Part shown: in pieces, positions 1-13,224 of the stretch
How the letters are laid out: every line of letters starts with the position of its first letter
Position numbering within the stretch: position 1 is the stretch's first letter
Origin: an uncultured Pelagibacteraceae bacterium
GTDB lineage: Bacteria; Pseudomonadota; Alphaproteobacteria; Pelagibacterales; Pelagibacteraceae
DNA length: 57,231 nt
Direction of reading: 5' to 3'
Assembly (NCBI GenBank): GCA_902578175.1
Contig: CACHBY010000002.1
Location: 1-57,231 of the forward strand
Made by a program: the position numbers and the translations under genes
Notes under the pieces: generated by a model
The model's database searches: none
The model's input: the letters and a program-made list of their open reading frames with translations, nothing else
What the model was told of the DNA's origin: nothing

Positions 1-1
1 T

Positions 2-232
2 GACGGTGCTAAGGTAGAGGCTGATTTAATTAAAAATAGTAAAAATAGAACAATTCTAATTTTCAAAAAAAGAAGAAGACAAAATTCAAGAAGGAAAAAT
101 GGACATAGACAACAATTTTCTTTGATAAGAATTAACAAAATTTTTTCAAAAGATGGTAAAGTATTATCTGAAGCTGAAAAAATTAAACCAGCTTCCAAAA
201 AAGAGGAAGTTAAAGAAGCTGCAAGTAAATAA
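2..232 (+). CDS. rplU: 50S ribosomal protein L21, C-terminal part (5' end outside window)
   Basis: The open frame enters from the left edge and stops at TAA 230-232, giving 77 residues. It carries the basic L21 C-terminal signature (FKKRRRQNSRRKNGHRQ), the conserved KRR...GHRQ block that contacts 23S rRNA. It is followed 14 bp later by rpmA, the usual bacterial rplU-rpmA-obg order. After the L21 core there is a short lysine/glutamate-rich tail (PASKKEEVKEAASK), reminiscent of the longer charged tails on S16 and L19 later in this window. The start codon is not in the window, so full length is unknown. Confidence 0.9.
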   Translation, partial: DGAKVEADLIKNSKNRTILIFKKRRRQNSRRKNGHRQQFSLIRINKIFSKDGKVLSEAEKIKPASKKEEVKEAASK

Positions 233-246
233 TTATTAGGTAAATT

Positions 247-2607
<2,361 letters not shown>

Positions 2608-3858
2608 ATGAATAATTATATGAATTTAATTGGTAAAAGAGCAAGAAAAGCAAGTCAATATAAAATAGACACAAAAATTAAAAATAATGTTTTAGCCTCG
2701 TATGCTAAAATGCTTGACGAAAATAAAGGTTTAATAATTAAAGAAAATACTAAAGATATTAATTATGCAAAAAAAATAGGATTAAAAGAAAATTTAATTA
2801 ATAGACTTCATTTAAATGAGAAAAAAATAAACGACATCAAAAGTTCTATTAATAGCATTATTAGATTTAAAGATCCTATTGATCATGTTTTAGAAAATTG
2901 GAAAAGACCTAATGGATTAAATATTAGCAGAGTATCAATTCCAATAGGGGTAATTGGCGTAATTTATGAAAGTAGACCAAATGTTACATCAGATGTTGCA
3001 AGTTTATGTTTCAAATCAGGTAATGCAGTAATCTTAAGAGGAGGTTCTGAGGCAATCAATTCAAATAGAGTTTTGTCAAAACTGTTTAAAAAAGCGCTCA
3101 AAAAAAATAAAGTAGATGAAAACTTTATACAATTTATAGATTCTAAAAACAGAAAGATAGTTGATGTAATGCTTTCTAAAATGAAAGAATATATTGATGT
3201 TATAATTCCACGTGGTGGAAAAAATCTTGTAAGAAAAGTTCAAGAGCTTTCTAAGGTTCCTATTATTGGTCATCTTGAGGGTATTTGTCATACATATGTG
3301 GACAAAGACGCTGAACTAAAGATGGCAAATAAAGTTGTTTCTAATGCAAAATTAAGGAACACCAGTATATGTGGTGCAACTGAAACTATTATTATGCATA
3401 AGAATATTGTCAAAAAATTTAGCAATACAATCTTGGGTAATTTAGAAAAAAATGGTTGTAAAATTTATGGAGAAAAGACTTTGGCTAAATTTTACAAAGG
3501 TAAAATTTTTAAAGCTACTGAAAAGGATTGGTCTACAGAATATTTAAGCTCTGCAGTTTCGGTTAAAATAGTAAACAACCTCAATGAAGCTATAAGTCAT
3601 ATTAATAAGTATGGAACAATGCATACAGACTCTATAATTACAAAAAACAAAAAAACAGCAAATCAATTTCTAAAGGAAGTCAAAAGCTCAATTGCTATGC
3701 ATAACACTTCAACTCAATTTGCAGATGGAGGTGAATTTGGGTTCGGAGGAGAAGTTGGAATTTCTACCAATGTACTTCCACCAAGAGGACCTGTAGGACT
3801 TAACCAACTTGTTTCATATAAATATCAAATTACAAGTAAAGGCAAAATAAGAAATTAA
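2608..3858 (+). CDS. proA: Glutamate-5-semialdehyde dehydrogenase (gamma-glutamyl phosphate reductase)
   Basis: Second proline step: NADPH-dependent reduction of glutamyl 5-phosphate to the semialdehyde. A 416-residue aldehyde-dehydrogenase-fold protein of normal length, with IPIGVIGVIYESRPNV at 111-126, the HLEGICH motif at 222-228 and catalytic Cys255 in NTSICGATET. The C-terminal GGEFGFGGEVGISTN is the ProA signature region. It starts immediately after proB and is followed 1 bp later by nadD. proC is not in the window. Confidence 0.96.
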   Translation: MNNYMNLIGKRARKASQYKIDTKIKNNVLASYAKMLDENKGLIIKENTKDINYAKKIGLKENLINRLHLNEKKINDIKSSINSIIRFKDPIDHVLENWKRPNGLNISRVSIPIGVIGVIYESRPNVTSDVASLCFKSGNAVILRGGSEAINSNRVLSKLFKKALKKNKVDENFIQFIDSKNRKIVDVMLSKMKEYIDVIIPRGGKNLVRKVQELSKVPIIGHLEGICHTYVDKDAELKMANKVVSNAKLRNTSICGATETIIMHKNIVKKFSNTILGNLEKNGCKIYGEKTLAKFYKGKIFKATEKDWSTEYLSSAVSVKIVNNLNEAISHINKYGTMHTDSIITKNKKTANQFLKEVKSSIAMHNTSTQFADGGEFGFGGEVGISTNVLPPRGPVGLNQLVSYKYQITSKGKIRN

Positions 3859-3859
3859 C

Positions 3860-4381
3860 TTGAAATTAAATAAGACAAAAATAGGAATTTTAGGAGGATC
3901 ATTTGATCCTGCTCACAAAGGTCACCTGGCTATTTCAAAAGAAGCAAAAAAAAGATTTGAGCTTAAAAACATTATTTGGGCAATCACAAAAAAAAATCCT
4001 TTTAAAAATCAAAGCAAAACCTCTGTTACTGAAAGAATAAAATTCTGTAAAAAAATTATTGGTAACAATTCATTTATAAAAGTGAGATTTTATGAAAATA
4101 AAATTAATTCAAATAAAACAATCGATTTAATTAATCATTTGAAAAAAAATAAAAGTATTGAAATCTATTTTTTAATGGGAGCAGATAACTTAATAAATTT
4201 TCACAAATGGCATAGATCAAAATCTATTTCACAAAAGTGTAATATTTTAGTTTTTGATAGACATGGCTATAAAAAAAACTCATTAAAATCAAAGACATTT
4301 AGGGCTATCGGTAGTACCACCCTCAAATTCATAGAGTTTAATAAAGTCAACATTTCATCTTCTCAATTAAGAAAAATTTGA
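3860..4381 (+). CDS. nadD: Nicotinate-nucleotide adenylyltransferase (NadD-like)
   Basis: NAD biosynthesis: transfers AMP from ATP to nicotinate mononucleotide. The nucleotidyltransferase motif GGSFDPAHKGH lies at 12-22 and ISSSQLRK near the C-terminus (about 164-171), matching the family ISSTxIR motif. At 173 residues it is somewhat short (the family is usually about 190-220). The start is TTG at 3860, because no in-frame ATG lies between the proA stop and the GGSFD motif. proA-nadD-rsfS is a widespread alphaproteobacterial order, which supports NadD over a pantetheine-phosphate adenylyltransferase. Confidence 0.9.
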   Translation: MKLNKTKIGILGGSFDPAHKGHLAISKEAKKRFELKNIIWAITKKNPFKNQSKTSVTERIKFCKKIIGNNSFIKVRFYENKINSNKTIDLINHLKKNKSIEIYFLMGADNLINFHKWHRSKSISQKCNILVFDRHGYKKNSLKSKTFRAIGSTTLKFIEFNKVNISSSQLRKI

Positions 4382-4398
4382 TAGTCTAAATTTAATTA

Positions 4399-4749
4399 AT
4401 GGATAAAATTTCAGATCTCAAAGAAATTGTAATCACCACATTAGATCTTAACAAAGCTGAAGACATAGTAACTATTGATCTAAAAGATAAAAGTTCTATG
4501 GCAGATTATATGATAATAGCAAGCGGTACATCATCTAGACATATTCAGTCTTTATCTGAACAAGTATTAGAAAAACTTAAAGACAATGGGATTAAAGACT
4601 CTAAAATAGAAGGTAAAGAAAGTGGTGAATGGAAATTGGTAGACGGTATAGATCTAATCGTTCATATTTTTCACCCAGAGAAAAGAAAATTTTATGAATT
4701 AGAAAAAATCTGGTCAGAGTTTATTCCCAAAGAAAAAGTAATGATATGA
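4399..4749 (+). CDS. rsfS: Ribosomal silencing factor RsfS
   Basis: A 116-residue protein of the RsfS/YbeB/DUF143 family, which binds L14 on the 50S subunit and blocks subunit joining under starvation. Family hallmarks are IDLKDKSSMADYMIIASGTSSRHIQSL near the middle and the C-terminal GEWKLVDGIDLIVHIFHP. It lies 17 bp after nadD and overlaps ctpA by 4 bp (ATGA). In many alphaproteobacteria rlmH and a murein hydrolase activator sit between rsfS and ctpA; both are missing here. Confidence 0.94.
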   Translation: MDKISDLKEIVITTLDLNKAEDIVTIDLKDKSSMADYMIIASGTSSRHIQSLSEQVLEKLKDNGIKDSKIEGKESGEWKLVDGIDLIVHIFHPEKRKFYELEKIWSEFIPKEKVMI

Positions 4750-5882
4750 AAATAATTAAATATTATTTATTTATTTTTTTATCATTTTTTTATTTTATTT
4801 CAGCAAATTCATCTGAAGTAGATATTTATAAAAAGATAGATTTATTTGGTGAGGTTTTAGAAAAAATAAACAGAGAGTATATTGATGAGATCAACCAATC
4901 TGAAAGCATGGACTCTGCTATCAATGGTTTACTTCAATCTTTAGACCCTTATTCTTCATATATGTCTCCTGAAATTTTGGAGGAGATGCAAACAGAAACT
5001 AGCGGTGAATTTGGTGGCCTTGGAATTGAGGTAAGTATGGAAGCAGGAGTTGTTAAAGTTATTTCACCTATTGACGACACACCAGCGTCAAAAGCTGGAT
5101 TAAAAGCTGGTGATTACATTGTGAAAATTAATGATACACAAGTTCAAGGGAAATCTCTTAGTGAAGCTGTTGATTTAATGCGAGGCCCAGTAGGCTCAAG
5201 TATAGAATTAACAATTAGACGTAGAGGAGAGAAAAAAGCTTTAACATTTAATATCACTAGAGAAATAATAGAAATTCAATCTGTTAAATCTGAGTTATTA
5301 GAAGACAATATTGGTTATATAAGATTAACATCATTTAATGAAAACAGTAGTGATCAAATAGAAAAACAAATAAAAAAATTAAAAAAAAATAAAAATCTTA
5401 CTTCATTTATTTTGGATTTAAGAAATAATCCAGGTGGATTACTAAACCAAGCAATAAGGATATCTGATTTCTTTTTAGAAAATGGTGAAATTGTCTCCAC
5501 AAAAAGTAGAAAAAAATCTGAAAATAGAAAATGGTTTGCGAAAAAAGGAGACATAACTGATGGAAAAACATTATTAGTGCTAATAAACTATGGATCAGCT
5601 TCGGCATCAGAAATTGTTGCAGGAGCTTTAAAAGACCACAAAAGGGCAATTGTTGTAGGTGAAAATAGTTATGGAAAAGGTTCAGTTCAATCTATTATTC
5701 CTCTTAAAAATAGAGGCGCAATACGTTTAACAGTTGCAAAATATTATCTTCCATCAGGCAAATCTATATCTGAGGTTGGTGTACGTCCAGATATAGAAAT
5801 AAATGAAGAAGGTGATAACTTTAAAATAAGAACTGACACTGATAACCAGTTAAATTACGCAATTAAATTACTCAACGGATAA
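4746..5882 (+). CDS. ctpA: Carboxy-terminal processing protease (S41 family)
   Basis: A 378-residue periplasmic serine protease. A hydrophobic N-terminal signal segment (about 1-21) precedes the mature protein. A PDZ domain at roughly 88-165 (GGLGIEVSMEAGVVKVISP, ASKAGLKAGD) is followed by the S41 core with LDLRNNPGGLL near 223-233. The probable catalytic dyad is Ser286 in GSASASEI and Lys311 in GKGSVQ, with the 25-residue spacing typical of the family. It starts inside the rsfS stop (ATGA overlap), and rppH begins 1 bp after its end. The exact substrate is unknown. Confidence 0.95.
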   Translation: MKIIKYYLFIFLSFFYFISANSSEVDIYKKIDLFGEVLEKINREYIDEINQSESMDSAINGLLQSLDPYSSYMSPEILEEMQTETSGEFGGLGIEVSMEAGVVKVISPIDDTPASKAGLKAGDYIVKINDTQVQGKSLSEAVDLMRGPVGSSIELTIRRRGEKKALTFNITREIIEIQSVKSELLEDNIGYIRLTSFNENSSDQIEKQIKKLKKNKNLTSFILDLRNNPGGLLNQAIRISDFFLENGEIVSTKSRKKSENRKWFAKKGDITDGKTLLVLINYGSASASEIVAGALKDHKRAIVVGENSYGKGSVQSIIPLKNRGAIRLTVAKYYLPSGKSISEVGVRPDIEINEEGDNFKIRTDTDNQLNYAIKLLNG

Positions 5883-5883
5883 C

Positions 5884-6360
5884 ATGAAAAAAGATTTAAG
5901 TAATCTTCCACTAAGAAGTGGTGTTGGAATTGTTGTGTTAAATAAAGAGAATAAAGTATTTGTTGCTAAAAGAATAGATAACCCTAAAAATTTTTGGCAA
6001 ATGCCTCAAGGTGGAGTTGATGAAGGTGAGGATTTTTTAAAAGCTGCTTACAGAGAACTAGAGGAAGAAACCAGTATTAAAAATGTCGAATTAATTCAAG
6101 AATTAGACGGAACTATAACTTATGAACTTCCAGATAGATTGCTTGGTTTGATTTGGAAAGGAAAGTATAGAGGTCAAAAACAAAAATGGTTTCTAATGAA
6201 ATTTAATGGTGAAGATAATGAAATAAATATCAAAACCAAACACCCTGAATTTTTAGAATGGAAATGGGTAGAACTAGATAAAATTACAGACTCGGTAGTT
6301 GATTTTAAACTACACGTTTACAGAGAAGTTAAAGATAAAGTAAAAAAAATTCTTAATTAA
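5884..6360 (+). CDS. rppH: RNA pyrophosphohydrolase (Nudix)
   Basis: A 158-residue Nudix hydrolase that probably removes pyrophosphate from 5'-triphosphate mRNAs, starting decay. The Nudix box lies at 43-65 (GGVDEGEDFLKAAYREL then EEETSI) with RELEEE intact; Ser64 replaces the last consensus glycine. N-terminal LRSGVGIVVLN and WQMPQGG, and C-terminal FLEWKWVEL, match RppH/IalA proteins. It is the last gene of the plus-strand cluster. Its TAA overlaps the atpC stop on the other strand within the palindrome TTAATTAA (6353-6360). Confidence 0.93.
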   Translation: MKKDLSNLPLRSGVGIVVLNKENKVFVAKRIDNPKNFWQMPQGGVDEGEDFLKAAYRELEEETSIKNVELIQELDGTITYELPDRLLGLIWKGKYRGQKQKWFLMKFNGEDNEINIKTKHPEFLEWKWVELDKITDSVVDFKLHVYREVKDKVKKILN

Positions 6361-6744
6361 GAGTTTTTAAAACTTCAATTTTTTGATCTACCAAATATTT
6401 AGTTTGATCGTTAATATCTGACTTGCTTGCCTCTTCTTCGGCTTTTTTCAGCAAATCCTGTTGAACAGATTTATCCATATCAGATAAATTATAAATTGAG
6501 CTAGTCAGAATAGATAAGTTATTATTTTTAAACTCTACTATACCGTCCTCAACATAATAATTTTCATCTCCAGATTTTGAGCTTACTTTGATGATACCTG
6601 GTTTTAAAAAGGAGATAATTGAAATGTGATCCTTTAATATCCCCATTTCTCCCTCAAAAGCAGGTACTACTACCTCTGATACATCTTCTTTCACCAAAAA
6701 AGATTTTTCAGGATTTACTATCTCAATTTTAAAATCTTCGCTCA

Positions 6745-6745
<1 letters not shown>
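6353..6745 (-). CDS. atpC: F0F1 ATP synthase epsilon subunit
   Basis: A 130-residue F1 epsilon subunit of the central rotor stalk. The N-terminal beta-sandwich is clear (FKIEIVNPEKSFLVKEDVSEVVVPAFEGEMGIL; then HISIISFLKPG). A helical C-terminal part follows (SVQQDLLKKAEEEASK). It is the last gene of atpHAGDC; its ATG overlaps the atpD stop by one base (TAATG). The gene end shares an 8-bp overlap with rppH on the opposite strand. Confidence 0.95.
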
Positions 6746-9038
<2,293 letters not shown>

Positions 9039-9044
9039 ATCTAA

Positions 9045-10580
9045 TTAAGATTTAAGTTTTTCCTTTAATTGAGCAATCAGTTTAACTAATAACTTTTCTT
9101 TATCCTCTTCAAGTTTTCCTGAACTTTGTATCGACTCAATAATCTCAGGTTTTTCTGATTTACATTTCTCTATGATTTTACTTTCAAAACCTGCAACATC
9201 TTTTAAATCTATATCATCAAGATATCCTTTTACACCACAGAAAACCGAAATTACTTGTTCAGCAACCGTCATTGGAGAATATTGTTTTTGTTTTAGAAGC
9301 TCAGTTAATTTTGATCCTCTATTCAATAGCTGTTGGGTAGACGCATCTAAATCCGATCCAAATTGAGCAAATGCTGCCATTTCTCTATATTGGGCAAGCT
9401 CAAGTTTCATTGATCCTGAAACTTTTTTCATCGCTTTAGTTTGAGCAGATGAACCTACCCTAGAAACTGACAATCCAACGTTAATTGCAGGTCTAATTCC
9501 TTGGTTAAATAATTCAGTTTCCAAGAAAATCTGACCATCAGTAATTGAAATTACGTTTGTTGGAATAAACGCTGATACGTCTCCACCTTGAGTTTCAATA
9601 ATTGGAAGTGCTGTTAAAGATCCTCCACCATGTTCATGGCTCAATTTTGCAGCTCTTTCTAATAATCTACTATGTAAGTAGAATACATCTCCTGGGTAAG
9701 CCTCACGTCCAGGAGGTCTTCTAAGTAAAAGTGACATTTGTCTATAAGCAACTGCTTGTTTTGATAAATCATCATAGATAATTAACGCGTGCATTCCATT
9801 ATCTCTGAAATATTCACCCATAGCACAACCAGTATATGGAGCTAAAAACTGAAGTGGTGCTGAGTCAGATGCTGTTGCTGCAACAATCGTTGTATATTCC
9901 ATTGCACCAGCTTCCTCTAAAGTTTTTTGAATTTGTCTAACAGTTGATCTCTTCTGACCTACGGCAACATAAATACAATATAATTTTTGTTTTTCGTCAC
10001 CTGATTCATTGATCTTTTTTTGATTTATAATCGCGTCAACAGCAACAGCAGTTTTTCCTGTCTGTCTATCACCAATGATTAATTCCCTTTGTCCTCTTCC
10101 AATTGGAACCAAACTATCAATTGATTTTAATCCTGTTTGCATTGGCTCATTAACTGATTGTCTAGGGATAATTCCAGGAGCCTTAACCTCTACTCTGCTC
10201 TTTTTTACACTTTTATCTAATGCACCTTTACCATCAATTGGATTTCCCAAACCATCAACTACTCTACCTAGAAGTTCTTTTCCTACTGGTGTATCAACAA
10301 TATTTCCTGTTCTTTTTACTACATCGCCCTCTTTAATATTTCTATCATCACCAAAAATTACAACACCAACATTTTCGCTCTCTAAGTTTAAGGCCATACC
10401 TTTAGAGCCATCAGAAAATTCGACCATCTCTCCAGCCTCAACATTGTCAAGACCATAAATTCTAGCGATACCGTCTCCAACTGATAAAACTTGACCAACT
10501 TCAGTAACCTCAGCTTTATCTCCAAAATTTTTGATTTGTTCTTTTAATATCTTTGTAACTTCTGAAGGATTTATTTCCAT
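9045..10580 (-). CDS. atpA: F0F1 ATP synthase alpha subunit
   Basis: The 511-residue non-catalytic nucleotide-binding subunit. The P-loop GDRQTGKT lies at 170-177, the alpha-type arginine-finger region ([24 protein letters not shown]) is present, and the C-terminal helical domain is complete. Length is standard. It begins directly after the atpH stop (TAA then ATG). No F0 genes (a, b, c) occur in the window; as is usual in alphaproteobacteria they are presumably in a separate operon. Confidence 0.99.
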   Translation of the reverse strand: MEINPSEVTKILKEQIKNFGDKAEVTEVGQVLSVGDGIARIYGLDNVEAGEMVEFSDGSKGMALNLESENVGVVIFGDDRNIKEGDVVKRTGNIVDTPVGKELLGRVVDGLGNPIDGKGALDKSVKKSRVEVKAPGIIPRQSVNEPMQTGLKSIDSLVPIGRGQRELIIGDRQTGKTAVAVDAIINQKKINESGDEKQKLYCIYVAVGQKRSTVRQIQKTLEEAGAMEYTTIVAATASDSAPLQFLAPYTGCAMGEYFRDNGMHALIIYDDLSKQAVAYRQMSLLLRRPPGREAYPGDVFYLHSRLLERAAKLSHEHGGGSLTALPIIETQGGDVSAFIPTNVISITDGQIFLETELFNQGIRPAINVGLSVSRVGSSAQTKAMKKVSGSMKLELAQYREMAAFAQFGSDLDASTQQLLNRGSKLTELLKQKQYSPMTVAEQVISVFCGVKGYLDDIDLKDVAGFESKIIEKCKSEKPEIIESIQSSGKLEEDKEKLLVKLIAQLKEKLKS

Positions 10581-11138
10581 TTATGCCTCTATCATTCTAT
10601 TTTCGATTTGTTGTAATTTGCTTTTAATTGATGTGTCCACCATAGTACTCCCTACCTGCACTACAAGACCTCCTATTAAACTTTCATCATACTTATAGTT
10701 TAATTTTATTTTTGAACTAAAATTTTTAGTTAATTCTTCTGTAATTTGTGCAATTTCTTCATTAGATAACTCTTTAGCAGACTTTAATTCTGCTTTTAAC
10801 TCACCTCTTTTTTCTGAACAAATTTCAATAAAACTTTTAAGAATTCTTTCTACAAAAAAGAACCTTCTTTTTTGAATTAAAAAACTTAAGAAGTTTTTTA
10901 ACAATTGATCAAATTTATAATTTTCTGAGATTGTATTAACTATTTTTAATAAATCATCTTGGCTAGTAGTTGGATCTTTTATTAAATTTGAAAAATCTTG
11001 ACTTTGTTCTAATAATTTTAGAATTGAAAGTGATTGCTCTTCTATTTGAGACGTAACACTACTCTCGGTAGATAATTCATAAAGCGCAAGAGAATACCTT
11101 TCCGCTGAAGTAATTGAAAATCCTATGTCTTTGCTCAA
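10581..11138 (-). CDS. atpH: F0F1 ATP synthase delta subunit
   Basis: The 185-residue peripheral-stalk subunit joining F1 to the b subunits. SAERYSLALYEL at the N-terminus and LIGGLVVQVGSTMVDTSIKSKLQQI at the C-terminus are the OSCP/delta signatures. The start appears to be TTG at 11138: the first in-frame ATG would be far downstream and would remove the conserved N-terminal helix. As the first gene of atpHAGDC, its 5' region contains the likely operon promoter (11183-11211). Confidence 0.94.
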   Translation of the reverse strand: MSKDIGFSITSAERYSLALYELSTESSVTSQIEEQSLSILKLLEQSQDFSNLIKDPTTSQDDLLKIVNTISENYKFDQLLKNFLSFLIQKRRFFFVERILKSFIEICSEKRGELKAELKSAKELSNEEIAQITEELTKNFSSKIKLNYKYDESLIGGLVVQVGSTMVDTSIKSKLQQIENRMIEA

Positions 11139-11182
11139 CTTAATACCTCTAAAATGTTGAAGATTATTTAAAAATCACGCTC

Positions 11183-11211
11183 TAATTAGCATATGACCTT
11201 TATGTCTTCAA
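11183..11211 (-). promoter_or_regulatory. Candidate sigma-70 promoter of the atpHAGDC operon
   Basis: On the minus strand, TTGAAG (11211-11206) and TAATTA (11188-11183) are separated by 17 bp, with TGC just before the -10 box (extended -10 type). It lies about 45 bp upstream of the atpH start and downstream of the priA terminator, in the only gap over 100 bp in the 33-kb minus-strand block. The match is by eye; AT-rich DNA gives chance hits. Confidence 0.5.
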
Positions 11212-11223
11212 GTGACTGATTGA

Positions 11224-11248
11224 CGAAAAAGTCCTCTTTTTTAGGACT
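11224..11248 (-). terminator. Rho-independent terminator after priA
   Basis: On the minus strand, AGTCCT (11248-11243), a 7-base loop and AGGACT (11235-11230) form a 6-bp hairpin followed at once by a T tract (TTTT, then CGTC). It begins at the priA stop codon, so it terminates the upstream transcript before the atp promoter. Confidence 0.75.
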
Positions 11249-13202
11249 AATTGAAGTTAATTGGATCAACATCAACTGAAAGTTTTATTCCTTTAGAAAA
11301 TTTGTATTTTGCAACTGATTTTGCAATAGCATTTTGTAGCTTCATAGATTTTGAGCCTCTAATTAAAAATCTCACCCTAAATTTTCTTTTCAATCTAAAA
11401 ATAGGAGCATCCACTGGACCCAGTATGTTTCCTTCAATATTATTTTCTAAATAATTTTTAAAGTCATAAGCCTCTTTTTCTAATTTTTTTTGATTTTCAC
11501 CAGTCATGATCAGGGAAATAAATCTTTGATAAGGTGGAAGTTTATTTTTTTTTCTAATTTCTAGTTCTCTTTTTAAAAATATATCAGGATTTTTATTTGT
11601 AATTTCTAAAATCATATTTTTATTATTATTGTAAGTTTGAAAATAAACTGTTGCAGGTTTTCCTGTTCTTCCAGCTCGTCCTGATAACTGATGATACAAT
11701 TGTAAATTTTTTTCTGCTCCTCTTAAATCATTCCCGTTAGCTGATAAATCAATATCAACAACAACAATACAATTTAAACTTGGAAAGTGAAATCCTTTAG
11801 AAATTAATTGTGTCCCAACTAATATCTGACTTTGATTATTTATAATTCTTTCTAATTTATTTAATGAGTCTTTTTTATTCATTGTATCACTTGAAAAAAT
11901 TTCAACTTCTTTATTGGGAAATTTTTTTTTAACTTCCTCAGATATCCTCTCTACACCAGGTCCACTAAAGACAAAATTACATTCACCCTCTTTTGAGCAA
12001 TCTCTTTTTAAATCTGTTTTAAAACCACAATAATGACATAATAAATTATTTTTATTTTTATGATAAACAAGATTGATAGTACAATTTGGACAAGAGTAAC
12101 TTATTAAACAATTTTTACATAAAGCATGAGGTGAAAAACCTCTTCTATTTAAAAAAAATAAAACCTGATCTTTTCTCTCAAGGTGAAAATTTACTTTTTC
12201 AATTATTTTATCTGATAACCAGGATTGTTTTTTGAGTTTGGTTTTATTTAGATCTATAATTTCATAATTTGGTAATGAAGCATTTTTATATCTCTCTGTA
12301 AGTCTTGATAAGGAATATTTTCCTTTTTGAATATTCTCAAAAGTTTCAATTGATGGAACAGCTGTAACTAAATTAACTGGTATATTTTCAAATGAAGCTC
12401 TAGAGATTGCCATATCTCGTGCATTATAAGTTACACCTTCATCTTGTTTAAACGATTGATCGTGCTCTTCATCTACAATTATCATACCTAGATTTTTAAA
12501 AGGTAAAAATAATGATGATCTTGCTCCTATAATTACTTTAACTTCTCCATTTGATATTCCACTCCAAATTAATTCTTTCTTTTTTTTTGAAACTCCTGAG
12601 TGCCACACAGCCGCTTTAAAACCAAAATATTCATTAAATTTTTTTTCAAATTGACCTGTTAAACCTATCTCAGGTAACAAAATTAAGCCCTGATATCCTT
12701 GTTTTATAAGGTTTTTTAAAGCTTCAAAATATACAAGAGTTTTACCTGATCCTGTTGTTCCTTGTAACACGTGTACTCTAAAATTTTGGTTAGTGCTTAC
12801 CATTTCTTCATAAGCTTTGATTTGATCTTTTGTTAATTTTATGGATGTATTTTTGATTTCACTTTTAAAATTATTGTAAGAACTTAGCTCCTTATTTTCT
12901 ATTGCATGACTACTTAATAAAATAAGCTTTAGAGCCATTCCTTTTGGAATAATATTATACTCTGAAAACCAATTTAAAAATTTAATAGTATTTTTTTTTA
13001 GAGGAGTCACATCTAACTTCCTCAAAACTTTTTTTATTTTAAATGTTTTGTTGCTATTTTTTTCAAATTCATCCCAAACTACACCTGTAATTTTTGATTT
13101 ACCAAAAGGAACTTCCACGTAGTCTCCTAATTTGAGATCAACATTACTTTCATAAGTAAATGGATGATCAAAAATATTAGGTAAAAGAATCGGAAATTTC
13201 AT
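11247..13202 (-). CDS. priA: Primosomal protein N' (PriA replication-restart helicase)
   Basis: A 651-residue superfamily 2 DNA helicase that reloads the replisome at stalled forks. The N-terminal 3'-DNA-binding domain is followed by Walker A GTTGSGKT at 148-155 and DEEH at 244-247. The zinc-binding region has eight cysteines (362, 365, 371, 374, 389, 392, 402, 408). Helicase motif QLSGRAGRTGKPA lies near the C-terminus. It is a little shorter than E. coli PriA (about 730). Upstream is lpd with a 22-bp gap; downstream is a terminator and the atp operon. Confidence 0.96.
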   Translation of the reverse strand: MKFPILLPNIFDHPFTYESNVDLKLGDYVEVPFGKSKITGVVWDEFEKNSNKTFKIKKVLRKLDVTPLKKNTIKFLNWFSEYNIIPKGMALKLILLSSHAIENKELSSYNNFKSEIKNTSIKLTKDQIKAYEEMVSTNQNFRVHVLQGTTGSGKTLVYFEALKNLIKQGYQGLILLPEIGLTGQFEKKFNEYFGFKAAVWHSGVSKKKKELIWSGISNGEVKVIIGARSSLFLPFKNLGMIIVDEEHDQSFKQDEGVTYNARDMAISRASFENIPVNLVTAVPSIETFENIQKGKYSLSRLTERYKNASLPNYEIIDLNKTKLKKQSWLSDKIIEKVNFHLERKDQVLFFLNRRGFSPHALCKNCLISYSCPNCTINLVYHKNKNNLLCHYCGFKTDLKRDCSKEGECNFVFSGPGVERISEEVKKKFPNKEVEIFSSDTMNKKDSLNKLERIINNQSQILVGTQLISKGFHFPSLNCIVVVDIDLSANGNDLRGAEKNLQLYHQLSGRAGRTGKPATVYFQTYNNNKNMILEITNKNPDIFLKRELEIRKKNKLPPYQRFISLIMTGENQKKLEKEAYDFKNYLENNIEGNILGPVDAPIFRLKRKFRVRFLIRGSKSMKLQNAIAKSVAKYKFSKGIKLSVDVDPINFN

Positions 13203-13224
13203 ATTTTTATAATATGAAAAAAAA

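Noticed and set aside
6350..6385. Bidirectional terminator between rppH and atpC
   Set aside because: Only AGTTTT-T-AAAACT can pair, with a one-base loop and no GC pairs to speak of; not a credible terminator.
10075..10458. 127-codon plus-strand open frame inside atpA
   Set aside because: A shadow of atpA, which is strongly conserved on the other strand; no RBS or family similarity.
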